Origin: Maritimibacter sp. REDSEA-S28_B5
GTDB lineage: Bacteria; Pseudomonadota; Alphaproteobacteria; Rhodobacterales; Rhodobacteraceae
NCBI GenBank assembly: GCA_001626765.1
Contig: LUOO01000007.1
Coordinates: 1 to 64,000 of the forward strand
Direction of reading: 5' to 3'
DNA: 64,000 nt
The notes beneath the pieces were generated by a model. That model worked only from the letters and a program-made list of their open reading frames with translations. It made no database searches and had not been told where the DNA came from. Shown here in pieces: positions 41,639 through 52,606 of this stretch (position 1 is its first letter; each line of letters starts with the position of its first letter). Made by a program: the position numbers and the translations under genes.

Positions 41639-43636
41639 ATGTTGAAACGCCTATTGGTGGTCGTGCTGGCGATGTTTTGCCTCGCGACACAGGTGGTGGC
41701 ACAGGACGCCGCGACCGAGCCAACAAACGAAACCGCATCTGAAACGGAAGCGGTCGCGCTGGGTCCGATGCAGGAGGTCCTGCAATCCGTGTCCGAGCTG
41801 ATCGTGGACAGCTCGCGTCGCACGATCCAGCCCGCCATCGACGCGGTTGCCGGATCGGGGCTGGACGCAGCGCCTTTCGTTCTCGAGACGTGGCAGGCGC
41901 GCGACATGTGGCAGCGCATCTCGGACGGGCAGTTCTTCAAGGCGGTGAAGGCCGGTGACGGCTACGCGCTGACCGACTTCGACACCGGCGAGGTCGTGGC
42001 GACCGTTACCAAGGACGACATCGAACAGATCAAGCCGAACTCGGGCATACAAGGGCTGATCGGCTCGGCACTCGTCGCATTCCAACTGAACGACCCAGAC
42101 CCCGCGAAACGGCGTGAAGCACTCGCGTCGCTCGAACGCAACGCGAGCGAGGACCTGCTGGGGGTGCTGCGCGCCTCGATCGACAACGAAGAAGACGCGG
42201 ACATCAGGGCGCGCAAGGAGCGGCTCGAAAAGCTCATCACCATCACCTATGGCACCGACCCGGCGAACCGGATCGCGGCGATCGAGAGCGTGGCGGGCAA
42301 TCTGGACGTTGCCGTGCGCGGCGCGCTCAACCCGCTGGTCGCGACGCGGATCATGGCCTTTGACGGCGCCATCCCGGACGACGTGAACGTGGCGCGCGAA
42401 CTTCGCGTGGGGTCCGAAGCCCTGTCGCGCGAAGAAGCCTATGCGCTCACCGACGGCGAGCCGCTCCTGACCGACGATGCGCTGCGCGGCCTCTTGCAGG
42501 CCAACATCGTGGACGGTGCCGTGGGCGGCGTGCCGGTGGCCGAGTTGTCCGACCCCGAACGGCGCGTGGCAGCGTTCGAGGCGCTGGAGGCCGCGGGCAC
42601 CGTGCCCCCGGCGGCGACCGAGGACGATGTGGACGCGGCGCTCGACGGCAAGGTCTTTGCCGCCGTCTATTCCGAACCCAATGCCGACGTGACCGACGCG
42701 GCGCAATCCGCGCTCACCGCCATCGAAACAAAGGTGGGACTGTTCCAGATCTTCGACCTCGGCCTCGACGCTCTGTCGTTGGGGTCGATCTATTTCCTCG
42801 CGGCCATCGGCCTCGCCATCACCTTTGGCGTGATGGGGGTCATCAACATGGCCCATGGCGAGTTCATCATGATGGGCGCCTACACGGGCTATGTCGTGCA
42901 GCAGATCGTCCCCAATCACACGGCGTCGATCCTGCTCGCCATTCCGCTGGCCTTCGCCGTGACATTCGCCGCCGGGGTGGCGATGGAGCGGCTGGTGATC
43001 CGATACCTCTACAACCGGCCGCTGGAAACGCTGCTCGCGACTTTTGGCATTTCGATTGCGCTGCAACAATTGGCAAAGAACATCTTCGGCACGCAGGCGC
43101 GGCCCCTGACCTCGCCCGACTGGCTGGGTGGGGCATGGGTGATGAACGACGTGGTGTCGATTTCGACGGTGCGGATCGCGATCTTCGTGCTCGCGCTCAT
43201 CTTCCTCGCCGTGTTCCTGTTCATCATGAAGCGCACACGGCTGGGGCTGGAAACCCGTGCCGTGACGCAGAACCGCGGCATGGCCAGCGCCATGGGCATC
43301 AACCCCGAGCGGGTGAACATGCTGACCTTCGGGCTGGGTTCGGGCATCGCCGGGATCGCGGGGGTCGCCATCGGGCTTTATGCGCAGGTCACGTCCGAGA
43401 TCGGGCAGGCCTATATCGTGCAAAGCTTCATGACGGTCGTCGTCGGCGGTGTCGGCAACATCTGGGGCACGCTTTTGGGCGCCGGGCTGATCGGTATCCT
43501 CCAGAAGGGGATCGAGTGGTTCAACCCGTCCAACACGCTGGCGGCGCAGACCTACATGATCATCTTCATCATCATCTTCATCCAATTCCGGCCAAGGGGC
43601 ATCATCGCCCTCAAGGGTCGCGCGGCGGGGGATTGA
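41639..43636 (+). CDS. urtB: Urea ABC transporter permease UrtB with long N-terminal extension
   Basis: A 665-residue protein. A signal peptide or first helix (about 1-20) is followed by about 340 extracytoplasmic residues, largely helical and HEAT-like (RREALASLERNASEDLLGVL). The LivH-type permease follows from about residue 370 with seven to eight helices (GVINMAHGEFIMMGAYTGYV; the coupling region is MGINPERVNMLTFGLGSGIAG). Extended UrtB proteins are known, and this one is at the long end. ATG 41639 has GGGG 8 nt upstream; a GTG three codons earlier is an alternative. Confidence 0.9.
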   Translation: MLKRLLVVVLAMFCLATQVVAQDAATEPTNETASETEAVALGPMQEVLQSVSELIVDSSRRTIQPAIDAVAGSGLDAAPFVLETWQARDMWQRISDGQFFKAVKAGDGYALTDFDTGEVVATVTKDDIEQIKPNSGIQGLIGSALVAFQLNDPDPAKRREALASLERNASEDLLGVLRASIDNEEDADIRARKERLEKLITITYGTDPANRIAAIESVAGNLDVAVRGALNPLVATRIMAFDGAIPDDVNVARELRVGSEALSREEAYALTDGEPLLTDDALRGLLQANIVDGAVGGVPVAELSDPERRVAAFEALEAAGTVPPAATEDDVDAALDGKVFAAVYSEPNADVTDAAQSALTAIETKVGLFQIFDLGLDALSLGSIYFLAAIGLAITFGVMGVINMAHGEFIMMGAYTGYVVQQIVPNHTASILLAIPLAFAVTFAAGVAMERLVIRYLYNRPLETLLATFGISIALQQLAKNIFGTQARPLTSPDWLGGAWVMNDVVSISTVRIAIFVLALIFLAVFLFIMKRTRLGLETRAVTQNRGMASAMGINPERVNMLTFGLGSGIAGIAGVAIGLYAQVTSEIGQAYIVQSFMTVVVGGVGNIWGTLLGAGLIGILQKGIEWFNPSNTLAAQTYMIIFIIIFIQFRPRGIIALKGRAAGD

Positions 43637-43639
43637 GCC

Positions 43640-44869
43640 ATGCAACGCAGCTTTCTCATCAAGAACCCCTCGGTCATGATTTTCCTCGCGGTGTTGACGG
43701 TCTTTACGATCCTTGTCACCTTTTCCTCCGAAGCCTTCGGCGCGGGGATCATCTCGACCTCCTTCGTGAAAACGCTGGGCAAGACGCTCTGCCTCGCGCT
43801 GATCGCGGTCGCGATGGACCTCGTCTGGGGCTATGCGGGTATCCTGTCGCTGGGCCATTTCGCCTTCTTCGGGCTGGGCGGCTACATGATCGGCATGTGG
43901 CTTATGTATGAGCGGACGAAAGAGATCGTGGCGACCTCCATGGCGCAGAACCCGATCCCGCCAACGGCGCAGGAGGTGGTGGACGGCATCGGGACGCAGA
44001 TTTTCGGGGTGGTCGGGTCATCCGAATTTCCGGTCATCTGGTTCTTTGCCGACAGCCTCTTCATGCAGCTCCTGCTGGTCGTCGCAGTGCCCGGTGTGCT
44101 TGCCTTCGTCTTCGGCTGGCTCGCCTTCCGGTCCCGGGTCACGGGGGTCTACCTGTCGATCCTGACGCAGGCCATGACGCTCGCCCTGTCGCTCTACCTC
44201 TTCCAGAACGATAGCGGCTTGCGGGGCAACAACGGGCTCTCGGGCCTCCAGAACCTTCCAGGCGTGACCGCATCGCAGGACTATGTGTCGATCTGGTTCT
44301 TCTGGGCCTCGGCGCTGGCGCTCGCCCTTGGCTATATCTTTGCTGCCTGGATCGTGTCCGGCAAGTTCGGATCGGTCATTCGCGGCATCCGCGACAACGA
44401 GGCACGGGTGCGGTTCCTGGGGTATTCGGTCGAGGGCTACAAGCTGTTTCTCTTCACGGTGACGGCCATGATCGCGGGGGTCGCGGGTGCGCTGTATTAT
44501 CCGCAGGCGGGCATCATCAACCCGGCGGAAATCGCGCCGATCGCATCGATCTACCTCGCCGTCTGGGTGGCCATCGGGGGCCGGGGGCGACTTTACGGGG
44601 CGGTGCTAGGCGCGGTCTTCGTGTCGCTCGTGTCGACCTATTTCACCGGCGGTCAGGCGCCGGACATCAACCTCGGATTCTACCGCATCCAATGGGTCGA
44701 CTGGTGGACCATCCTTCTGGGCCTGTCCTTCGTGCTCGTCACGCTCTTCGCGCCCAAGGGGATCGGCGGTCTCTTTGACCTGATCGCGGAACGGCGCACG
44801 CCGGACCGGCACGGGGCCGACCTTGGCCCGGATCAGGGCAGCTTGCGCGAACGGGAGGCCGAGGAATGA
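43640..44869 (+). CDS. urtC: Urea ABC transporter permease UrtC
   Basis: A 409-residue LivM-type permease with about nine to ten helices. Signature regions are GYAGILSLGHFAFFGLGGYMIG, GVTASQDY and WVAIGGRGRLYGAVLGAVFVS. The hydrophilic C-terminal tail is about 25 residues. It forms the channel with UrtB. It begins 3 nt after urtB and overlaps urtD by 4 nt. Confidence 0.92.
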   Translation: MQRSFLIKNPSVMIFLAVLTVFTILVTFSSEAFGAGIISTSFVKTLGKTLCLALIAVAMDLVWGYAGILSLGHFAFFGLGGYMIGMWLMYERTKEIVATSMAQNPIPPTAQEVVDGIGTQIFGVVGSSEFPVIWFFADSLFMQLLLVVAVPGVLAFVFGWLAFRSRVTGVYLSILTQAMTLALSLYLFQNDSGLRGNNGLSGLQNLPGVTASQDYVSIWFFWASALALALGYIFAAWIVSGKFGSVIRGIRDNEARVRFLGYSVEGYKLFLFTVTAMIAGVAGALYYPQAGIINPAEIAPIASIYLAVWVAIGGRGRLYGAVLGAVFVSLVSTYFTGGQAPDINLGFYRIQWVDWWTILLGLSFVLVTLFAPKGIGGLFDLIAERRTPDRHGADLGPDQGSLREREAEE

Positions 44870-45606
44870 GCACGCTTCTGGAAGTGAACGGCATTTCCGT
44901 CACCTTTGACGGCTTCCGCGCCATCAACAACCTGTCGTTCAACATCGGCCCCGCCGAGATGCGGGCGATCATCGGGCCCAATGGCGCGGGCAAGACGACC
45001 TTTATGGACATCGTGACCGGCAAGACGCGGCCGGATACGGGCAAGGTGCTTTGGGGTGAATTGTCCCGCAACCTCGTCGGCATGAACGAGGCGCGCATCG
45101 CGCAGGAGGGAATCGGGCGCAAATTCCAGAAGCCCACGGTCTTCGAGGATCAGACGGTCGAGGAGAACCTCCTCATGGCCGTGAAGAACAAGCGCGGGGC
45201 GTTCTCCGTGCTGTTCTGGAAGCCCTCGGATGCCGACATGAACCGGGTGGCGGAACTCGCCGCCGAGATCGGGCTTGCCAATGAACTGATGCGCAAATCG
45301 GGCGAGCTGTCGCATGGGCAGAAGCAGTGGCTTGAGATCGGGATGCTGTTGGCGCAGGAACCGCGCCTCTTGCTGGTCGATGAACCGGCGGCGGGGATGA
45401 CGCCGGAGGAGCGGGAAAAGACCACCGACATTCTGGTCGAGGCGGCCAAGACGCGGGCCGTGGTCGTGGTCGAACACGATATGGAGTTCGTGCGGCGGCT
45501 GAATTGCAAGGTGACGGTCCTGCACGAGGGATCGGTTCTGGCCGAGGGGTCCTTGGACCATGTGACGTCGAACCAGCAGGTCATCGACGTGTATCTGGGG
45601 CGGTAA
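44866..45606 (+). CDS. urtD: Urea ABC transporter ATPase UrtD
   Basis: A 246-residue LivG-type ATPase: Walker A GPNGAGKTT (about 38-46), the altered signature LSHGQKQWLEIGMLL characteristic of UrtD, Walker B LLLVDEPAAGMT, switch His in VVEHDMEF. Energises urea import with UrtE. Overlaps urtC by 4 nt; urtE begins 1 nt after its stop. Confidence 0.93.
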   Translation: MSTLLEVNGISVTFDGFRAINNLSFNIGPAEMRAIIGPNGAGKTTFMDIVTGKTRPDTGKVLWGELSRNLVGMNEARIAQEGIGRKFQKPTVFEDQTVEENLLMAVKNKRGAFSVLFWKPSDADMNRVAELAAEIGLANELMRKSGELSHGQKQWLEIGMLLAQEPRLLLVDEPAAGMTPEEREKTTDILVEAAKTRAVVVVEHDMEFVRRLNCKVTVLHEGSVLAEGSLDHVTSNQQVIDVYLGR

Positions 45607-45607
45607 C

Positions 45608-46303
45608 ATGCTGAAAATCGACGACTTCACCCTGCATTATGGCCATTCGCGGATCCTGAACGGGATCAGTATGGAAGCCGAGACGGGCAAGATCACCTGT
45701 GTCATGGGCACGAACGGGGTAGGCAAGACATCCCTTATCCGCGCGATCTGCGGGCGGCATCCGCGATCCGGCGGGACCATGGTGCTGGACGGCGAAACGC
45801 TCCCCGTCATGTCGCCCCATGCGCTCGCCCAGAAGGGGATCGCGCTGGTGCCGCAGGGGCGCGAGATCTTCCCGCTGCTGACCGTGCGCGAGAACATGGA
45901 GACGGCCTTTGCCTGCCTGCCCAAGGGTGAACACGAGGTGCCGGAGGCGATGTTCGAGCTGTTTCCGGTGCTCAAGGAAATGCAGAACCGTCGGGGCGGT
46001 GACCTGTCGGGCGGGCAGCAGCAGCAGTTGGCGATTGCCCGGGCGCTGATCACGAAGCCTAAACTCCTTCTGCTTGACGAGCCGACCGAGGGCATTCAGC
46101 CCAACATCATCCAGCAGATCGGGCGCGTCATCCAGATGCTGCGCGACGAGGGCAAGATGGCCATCGTGCTGGTCGAGCAGTTCTTCGATTTCGCCCATGA
46201 CCTTGGGGATCGTTTTGTGGTGCTGCGGCGGGGTGCGGTGACGCTGGCTGGACCAAAGGGCGAGGTGACGCGCGAGCAGTTGCTCAAGGGCGTGTCCGTT
46301 TAG
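45608..46303 (+). CDS. urtE: Urea ABC transporter ATPase UrtE
   Basis: A 231-residue LivF-type ATPase: Walker A GTNGVGKTS (about 35-43), signature LSGGQQQQLAIARAL, Walker B LLLLDEPTEGIQPNI, and VEQFFDFAH in place of the usual switch His region, as is common in UrtE. Last gene of urtABCDE. Confidence 0.92.
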   Translation: MLKIDDFTLHYGHSRILNGISMEAETGKITCVMGTNGVGKTSLIRAICGRHPRSGGTMVLDGETLPVMSPHALAQKGIALVPQGREIFPLLTVRENMETAFACLPKGEHEVPEAMFELFPVLKEMQNRRGGDLSGGQQQQLAIARALITKPKLLLLDEPTEGIQPNIIQQIGRVIQMLRDEGKMAIVLVEQFFDFAHDLGDRFVVLRRGAVTLAGPKGEVTREQLLKGVSV

Positions 46304-46371
46304 GTGCGGCTGCCTGTTAAGGTATCCCTCAGAATTTCGTTTCGAAGGCAGCGCTTTTGTTGAAGCTTTTT

Positions 46372-46407
46372 GATTCCGGGATTCTAGAATTCTAGAATCC
46401 CGGAATC
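46372..46407. repeat. Perfect 36-bp palindrome between urtE and isocitrate dehydrogenase
   Basis: The half-site GATTCCGGGATTCTAGAA is followed directly by its exact reverse complement, with no spacer. Inside it TTCTAGAA occurs twice in tandem. There is no T-run on either side, so it is not a standard terminator. It is far more AT-rich than its surroundings. It may be a protein-binding site, a replication/segregation element or an mRNA-end structure. Confidence 0.7.
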
Positions 46408-46462
46408 CGGCCTCGCACGAATGTCCGTTTATGGACCGTCGATTTGACTGCGGTCGCGCATG

Positions 46463-46489
46463 AAAAAGGGCGACGCTCTCGCGCCGCCC
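46463..46489 (-). terminator. Rho-independent terminator of isocitrate dehydrogenase
   Basis: On the minus strand a GGGCG-x-CGC / GCG-x-CGCCC stem with a 4-nt loop is followed by TTTTT (plus-strand A-run 46463-46467). It begins 22 nt past the idh stop. Confidence 0.8.
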
Positions 46490-46511
46490 TGATCCTGCGT
46501 TGGCGTGGCTC

Positions 46512-48710
<2,199 letters not shown>

Positions 48711-49049
48711 CTTGCTCTCCATCCTGTCGGGAATCGCGAAGGGAATAGCCCCTCCGCCATGTTGCCTCCGCCCTAAGCCACAGGGGCGGGCAAGTCAATG
48801 TGTGCGACGGTATACCGAAATGATTCGGGGTACGTACGCCGCGTGGCCAGGCACCTGTTCGCCTCGGTTCGACCGCGGGACGAAATGGTACATCGGAATT
48901 TGAGCAAATTTCCGCAGGCTTTCCTCACGTCACCGTTGCATTCGCTTGTGAGGGTCCGTTGTCAGGCTAGGATCGACCAATCGGTAAAAACGACAGGGCG
49001 GGGCCGGGACGCGCCGCATCCGTCGCAAAACAACGGGGAGAAACCACCT
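48711..49049. promoter_or_regulatory. 339-nt divergent regulatory region between icd and oppA
   Basis: No gene seen. It contains a perfect palindrome CGGTATACCG (48808-48817), GTACGTAC (48830-48837) and an imperfect hairpin CGGAATTT...AAATTTCCG (48894-48914). GGTATACC-type dyads are often bound by GntR-family regulators, which is only a suggestion here. Confidence 0.4.
48946..48973 (+). promoter_or_regulatory. Possible sigma-70 promoter of the opp operon
   Basis: TTGTGA (48946-48951), 16-nt spacer, TAGGAT (48968-48973), each matching four of six consensus bases, about 77 nt before the oppA start. A best guess only. Confidence 0.3.
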
Positions 49050-50675
49050 ATGACACAGACCACGCGCTTTGCGCTGGCGGCGCTTCTGTCGTCCACCATG
49101 CTGACCGGGGCCGCCATGGCCGCCTCGCATGTGCCCGAGGGCGTAACCCTCGCGGATGATCAAACCTTTACCTACCGCGTGCTCGACGAGCATTCCTCGG
49201 TCGATCCACAGGTGGTCGAGGACGTGACCGGTTCGGAAATCGTGCGCGACCTGTTCGAGGGCCTGATGAACCAGGACGAGGACGGCAACCTCGTGCCGGG
49301 CGTGGCCACGGGCTACGAGGTGTCGGACGACAAGCTGACCTATACCTTTACCCTGCGCGACAATGCCAAGTGGTCGAACGGCGATCCCGTGGTCGCGGGC
49401 GACTTCGTCTATGCCTGGAACCGCGCCGCCGATCCGGCGCTCGCCAGCCCTTACCAGTGGTTCATCGAGCTTATGTCGATCGAGGGCGCGTCCGAGATCA
49501 TCGCGGGCACGGCTGAACCCGGCACGCTGGGCGTCACCGCCGTGGACGACCATACGCTCGAGGTCAAACTTACCTCGCCCTTGCCCTATTTTCCGCAGAT
49601 GACGACCCACGCGACGACCTTTCCGGCCCCGCAGAAGGTGATCGAGGAGTTCGGTGAGGATTGGACCAAGCCCGAGAACATCGTGTCGAACGGCGCTTAT
49701 GTGCTGACCGAGCACCTGCCCAACGAACGGTCGGTGCGCGAGCGCAACGAGATGTATTGGGACAACGAGAACACGATCATCGACAAGACGATCGCACTCG
49801 TCATCAACGACGAAAACGTGGCGCTGACCCGTTACCTTGCCGGTGAACTGGACCGCACCGAAATTCCCGCCGGCCAGTATCCGAAGATGTCGCAGGACTA
49901 CCCGGATGAAGCCACGAGCTTTCCGCGTCTGTGCAACTACTACTACACCTTCAACGTCTCCGAGGGCGGGCCTGAGGCTTTCAAGGATGTGAACGTCCGC
50001 AAGGCGCTGGCGCTTGCCGTGGACCGCGACATCATCGTGGAAAAGGTCATGCAAGGCGGCCAGCCGCCCGCCTATACCTTTACCCCCGCCGCCGTCGCAG
50101 GGTTCGAGCCGCCCGCACTTGAATGGGCGAGCATGACGCAGGCCGACCGTGATGCTATGGCCAAAGATCTGCTGGCCGAGGCGGGCTATGGCCCCGACAA
50201 TCCGCTCGAGTTCGAGATGGTCTACAACACCTCCGACGACCACGAGAAGGTCGCCGTGGCCCTGAGCCAGATGTGGAAATCCAAGTTGGGCGTGCAGGCG
50301 ACGCTCGCCAACATGGAGTGGAAGGTCTTCCTCGAAGAGCGCGGCAACCAGAACTTCGACATGGCGCGGGGTGCCTGGTGCGGCGATTACAACGAGGCGT
50401 CCACGTTCCTCGACCTGCTCGACAGCCAGTCGGGATACAACGATGGCAAATTCTCGAACGCCCGTGTCGATGAACTGCTCGAGAACGCCAAGACCGCCGA
50501 TGACACCGGCCCGCTCTATACCGAGGTCGAAGAGATCATCTATGACGAGATGCCGGTGATTCCGATCTATCACTATGCCGGCGTCTACATGCTCGACACC
50601 GATCTGGGCAACTGGCCCGTCAACAACGTCGAGCAGAACTGGTATTCGAAGAACCTCTACAAGATTGCCGAGTAA
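49050..50675 (+). CDS. oppA: Oligopeptide ABC transporter substrate-binding protein OppA
   Basis: A 541-residue binding protein (E. coli OppA 543) with a signal peptide (cleavage near AMA|AS, residue 22). OppA/DppA pattern: SEIVRDLFEGLMNQDEDGNLVPGVA, LRDNAKWSNGDPVVAGDFVYAW and RKALALAVDRD. It captures peptides in the periplasm. A GGGGAG site lies 9 nt before the ATG. Followed by oppB, oppC and a fused oppDF. Confidence 0.9.
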   Translation: MTQTTRFALAALLSSTMLTGAAMAASHVPEGVTLADDQTFTYRVLDEHSSVDPQVVEDVTGSEIVRDLFEGLMNQDEDGNLVPGVATGYEVSDDKLTYTFTLRDNAKWSNGDPVVAGDFVYAWNRAADPALASPYQWFIELMSIEGASEIIAGTAEPGTLGVTAVDDHTLEVKLTSPLPYFPQMTTHATTFPAPQKVIEEFGEDWTKPENIVSNGAYVLTEHLPNERSVRERNEMYWDNENTIIDKTIALVINDENVALTRYLAGELDRTEIPAGQYPKMSQDYPDEATSFPRLCNYYYTFNVSEGGPEAFKDVNVRKALALAVDRDIIVEKVMQGGQPPAYTFTPAAVAGFEPPALEWASMTQADRDAMAKDLLAEAGYGPDNPLEFEMVYNTSDDHEKVAVALSQMWKSKLGVQATLANMEWKVFLEERGNQNFDMARGAWCGDYNEASTFLDLLDSQSGYNDGKFSNARVDELLENAKTADDTGPLYTEVEEIIYDEMPVIPIYHYAGVYMLDTDLGNWPVNNVEQNWYSKNLYKIAE

Positions 50676-50701
50676 CCGCGCGTTGCTCGCATCCTAACGA
50701 T

Positions 50702-50728
50702 CCGCGCCCCCAGGACAGGGGGGCGCGG
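50702..50728 (+). other. Intercistronic hairpin between oppA and oppB
   Basis: CCGCGCCCC / GGGGCGCGG, a perfect 9-bp stem with a 9-nt loop and no T-run. Typically such a structure protects the abundant oppA message or lowers downstream expression. Confidence 0.55.
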
Positions 50729-50748
50729 TCATCGGTATTGGAGCGCCC

Positions 50749-51661
50749 ATGCTGGCCTATATCCTCAAGCGTCTGCTGATCGCCATTCCGACGATCCTGC
50801 TGCTGATCGTCGCCTCGTTCTTTCTGATCCACTTCGCGCCCGGTGGCCCGTTCACGTCGGAACCCCGCCGTGCTGGCGAATATCGAGGCGCGCTATGGCC
50901 TCGACCAACCGCTGTGGAAGCAGCTCTGGGACTATATGTCCAACATCATCCTGCATTTCGATTTCGGCCCGTCCTTCAAGTTCAAGGACCGCGACGTGAA
51001 CGACATCATCGCGCAGGGCTTCCCGATTTCGCTGACCTACGGTTCGCTCGCCTTCGTCGTGGCGACGCTGGTGGGCGTGGGTCTCGGTGTCTGGGCCGCG
51101 ATCCGACACAACACCTTTATCGACTATTTCGCCGTGACGCTGGGCATCGCCGCGCAGGCGCTGCCCAACTTCATCATGGGCCCGATCCTCATCCTGACCT
51201 TCACGCTCTGGCTAGGCATTCTGCCCGGCGGCGGCTGGAACGGCGGGCAGTGGCAATATCTGATCATGCCGGTGATCGCACTGTCCACGTCCTACATGGG
51301 CAACATCGCGCGGCTCACGCGGTCCTCGATGCTCGAGGTGCTCAACTCTAACTTCATCCGCACCGCGCGGGCCAAGGGACTGCCGATGCGCGCCGTGATC
51401 TGGAGACACGCGATGAAGCCGACGCTTCTGCCGGTGGTGAGCTACCTTGGTCCGGTGTTCGTCTATGTGCTCACCGGGTCGGTCTTCGTGGACCTCTATT
51501 TCTCGACCGGCGGTCTGGGCCAGGCCTATGTCGGGTCGGCGCTGACGCGGGACTATGCCGTGCTGCTGGGGGTCACGATCCTATACGGCGTGCTCACCGT
51601 CTTTGTGAACCTTCTCACCGACCTGGCCTATGCCTGGTTCGATCCGAAAATCCGTTACTGA
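50749..51661 (+). pseudogene. oppB: Oligopeptide ABC transporter permease OppB, frameshifted
   Basis: The protein starts normally (MLAYILKRLLIAIPTILLLI, then HFAPGGPFTSE) and continues normally in another frame from NPAVLANIEARYGLD to the end (DPKIRY). The break is at 50859-50865. OppB proteins read about GPFTSERNPAVLANI there; TCG-GAA-CGG-AAC-CCC would encode it, but only one GGAAC is present. Loss of one copy of a GGAAC tandem repeat (5 nt) explains the shift. The rest is intact and well conserved, so this is a recent mutation, phase-variable repeat or sequencing error. Confidence 0.85.
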
Positions 51662-51672
51662 GGGGGGGCATC

Positions 51673-52605
51673 ATGGCATTTGGAAGCTCCGTTAAAGCCG
51701 CGCAGATCGCGGATGACGTGACCGACGTTCTGCCGGTCAAAGGCCGCTCGCTGCTGCAAGACGCCTACCGCCGGTTCATCCGCAACAAGGCGGCGATGGC
51801 ATCGGTCGTGGTGCTGGGCCTGATCGTGTTGTTTGTGCTCATTGGCCCACTCTTTGCCCAGTGGGACAACGAGGAAATTGATTGGGAGAGGATGGGCGAC
51901 ATCGCCACATCCGGGATGCCGTCCATCGAGAACGGGCATTACTTTGGCCTCGATGAACTGGGCCGCGACCTTTATTCCCGTGTCATACAAGCGACCGGCA
52001 CGTCGCTGCTCGTCGGGGTCGTCGGTGCCGCGACAGCACTCATCATCGGCACCACCTTTGGCCTGATCGCGGGCTACGTGGGCGGGCGGATCGACAGCGG
52101 GATGATGCGTTTCGTCGACATCTTGCTCGCCATCCCCACGACGCTGATCATCATCCTGCTCATGGTGATCGCCGGGCGGTCGTTCCTCATGCTCTTCGTC
52201 GCGCTCGGTGCTTTCGGCTGGCTCACCATGGCGCGGATCGTGCGCGCGCAGACACTGAGCCTCAAGAACCGCGAGTTCATCGAGGCGGCGCGGGCGGCGG
52301 GCGTGTCCGAGGGGACGATCATGGTGCGGCACATCCTGCCCAACCTCATCGGCGTGGTGATCGTCTATGCGTCCCTTCTGGTGCCCGAGATGATCCTGAC
52401 CGAGAGCTTCATCTCGTTCCTCGGGCTTGGCATTTCCGAACCCTATACTTCGCTTGGCAAGCTGATCGCGGAAGGGGCCGGAACCATGGCTTATGGCACC
52501 ACCTGGCAACTGCTCTACCCGCTCTTCTTCTACGTCGCGATCATCATGACGATGTTCTTCATCGGTGATGGCCTGCGCGATGCTCTCGACCCGAAGGACC
52601 GCTGA
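51673..52605 (+). CDS. oppC: Oligopeptide ABC transporter permease OppC
   Basis: A 310-residue permease: N-terminal helix (about 36-58), then five further helices. The BPD_transp_1 loop reads [22 protein letters not shown] (about 200-221), and the typical GTDxLGRDxxSR-like [14 protein letters not shown] is near 95. Pairs with OppB. GAGGGGGG lies just before the ATG. If oppB is truly broken, this gene and oppA lose their transport role. Confidence 0.9.
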   Translation: MAFGSSVKAAQIADDVTDVLPVKGRSLLQDAYRRFIRNKAAMASVVVLGLIVLFVLIGPLFAQWDNEEIDWERMGDIATSGMPSIENGHYFGLDELGRDLYSRVIQATGTSLLVGVVGAATALIIGTTFGLIAGYVGGRIDSGMMRFVDILLAIPTTLIIILLMVIAGRSFLMLFVALGAFGWLTMARIVRAQTLSLKNREFIEAARAAGVSEGTIMVRHILPNLIGVVIVYASLLVPEMILTESFISFLGLGISEPYTSLGKLIAEGAGTMAYGTTWQLLYPLFFYVAIIMTMFFIGDGLRDALDPKDR

Positions 52606-52606
52606 C

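Noticed and set aside
46372-46407. Rho-independent terminator for urtE
   Set aside because: The palindrome has no loop of its own and no T-run on either strand; the A-run/stem at 46463-46489 serves icd instead. Kept as a repeat of unknown role.
50749-51661. Programmed ribosomal frameshift in oppB
   Set aside because: No slippery heptamer with downstream structure at the break, OppB is a single-frame gene in this family, and a simple 5-bp repeat loss explains the shift.
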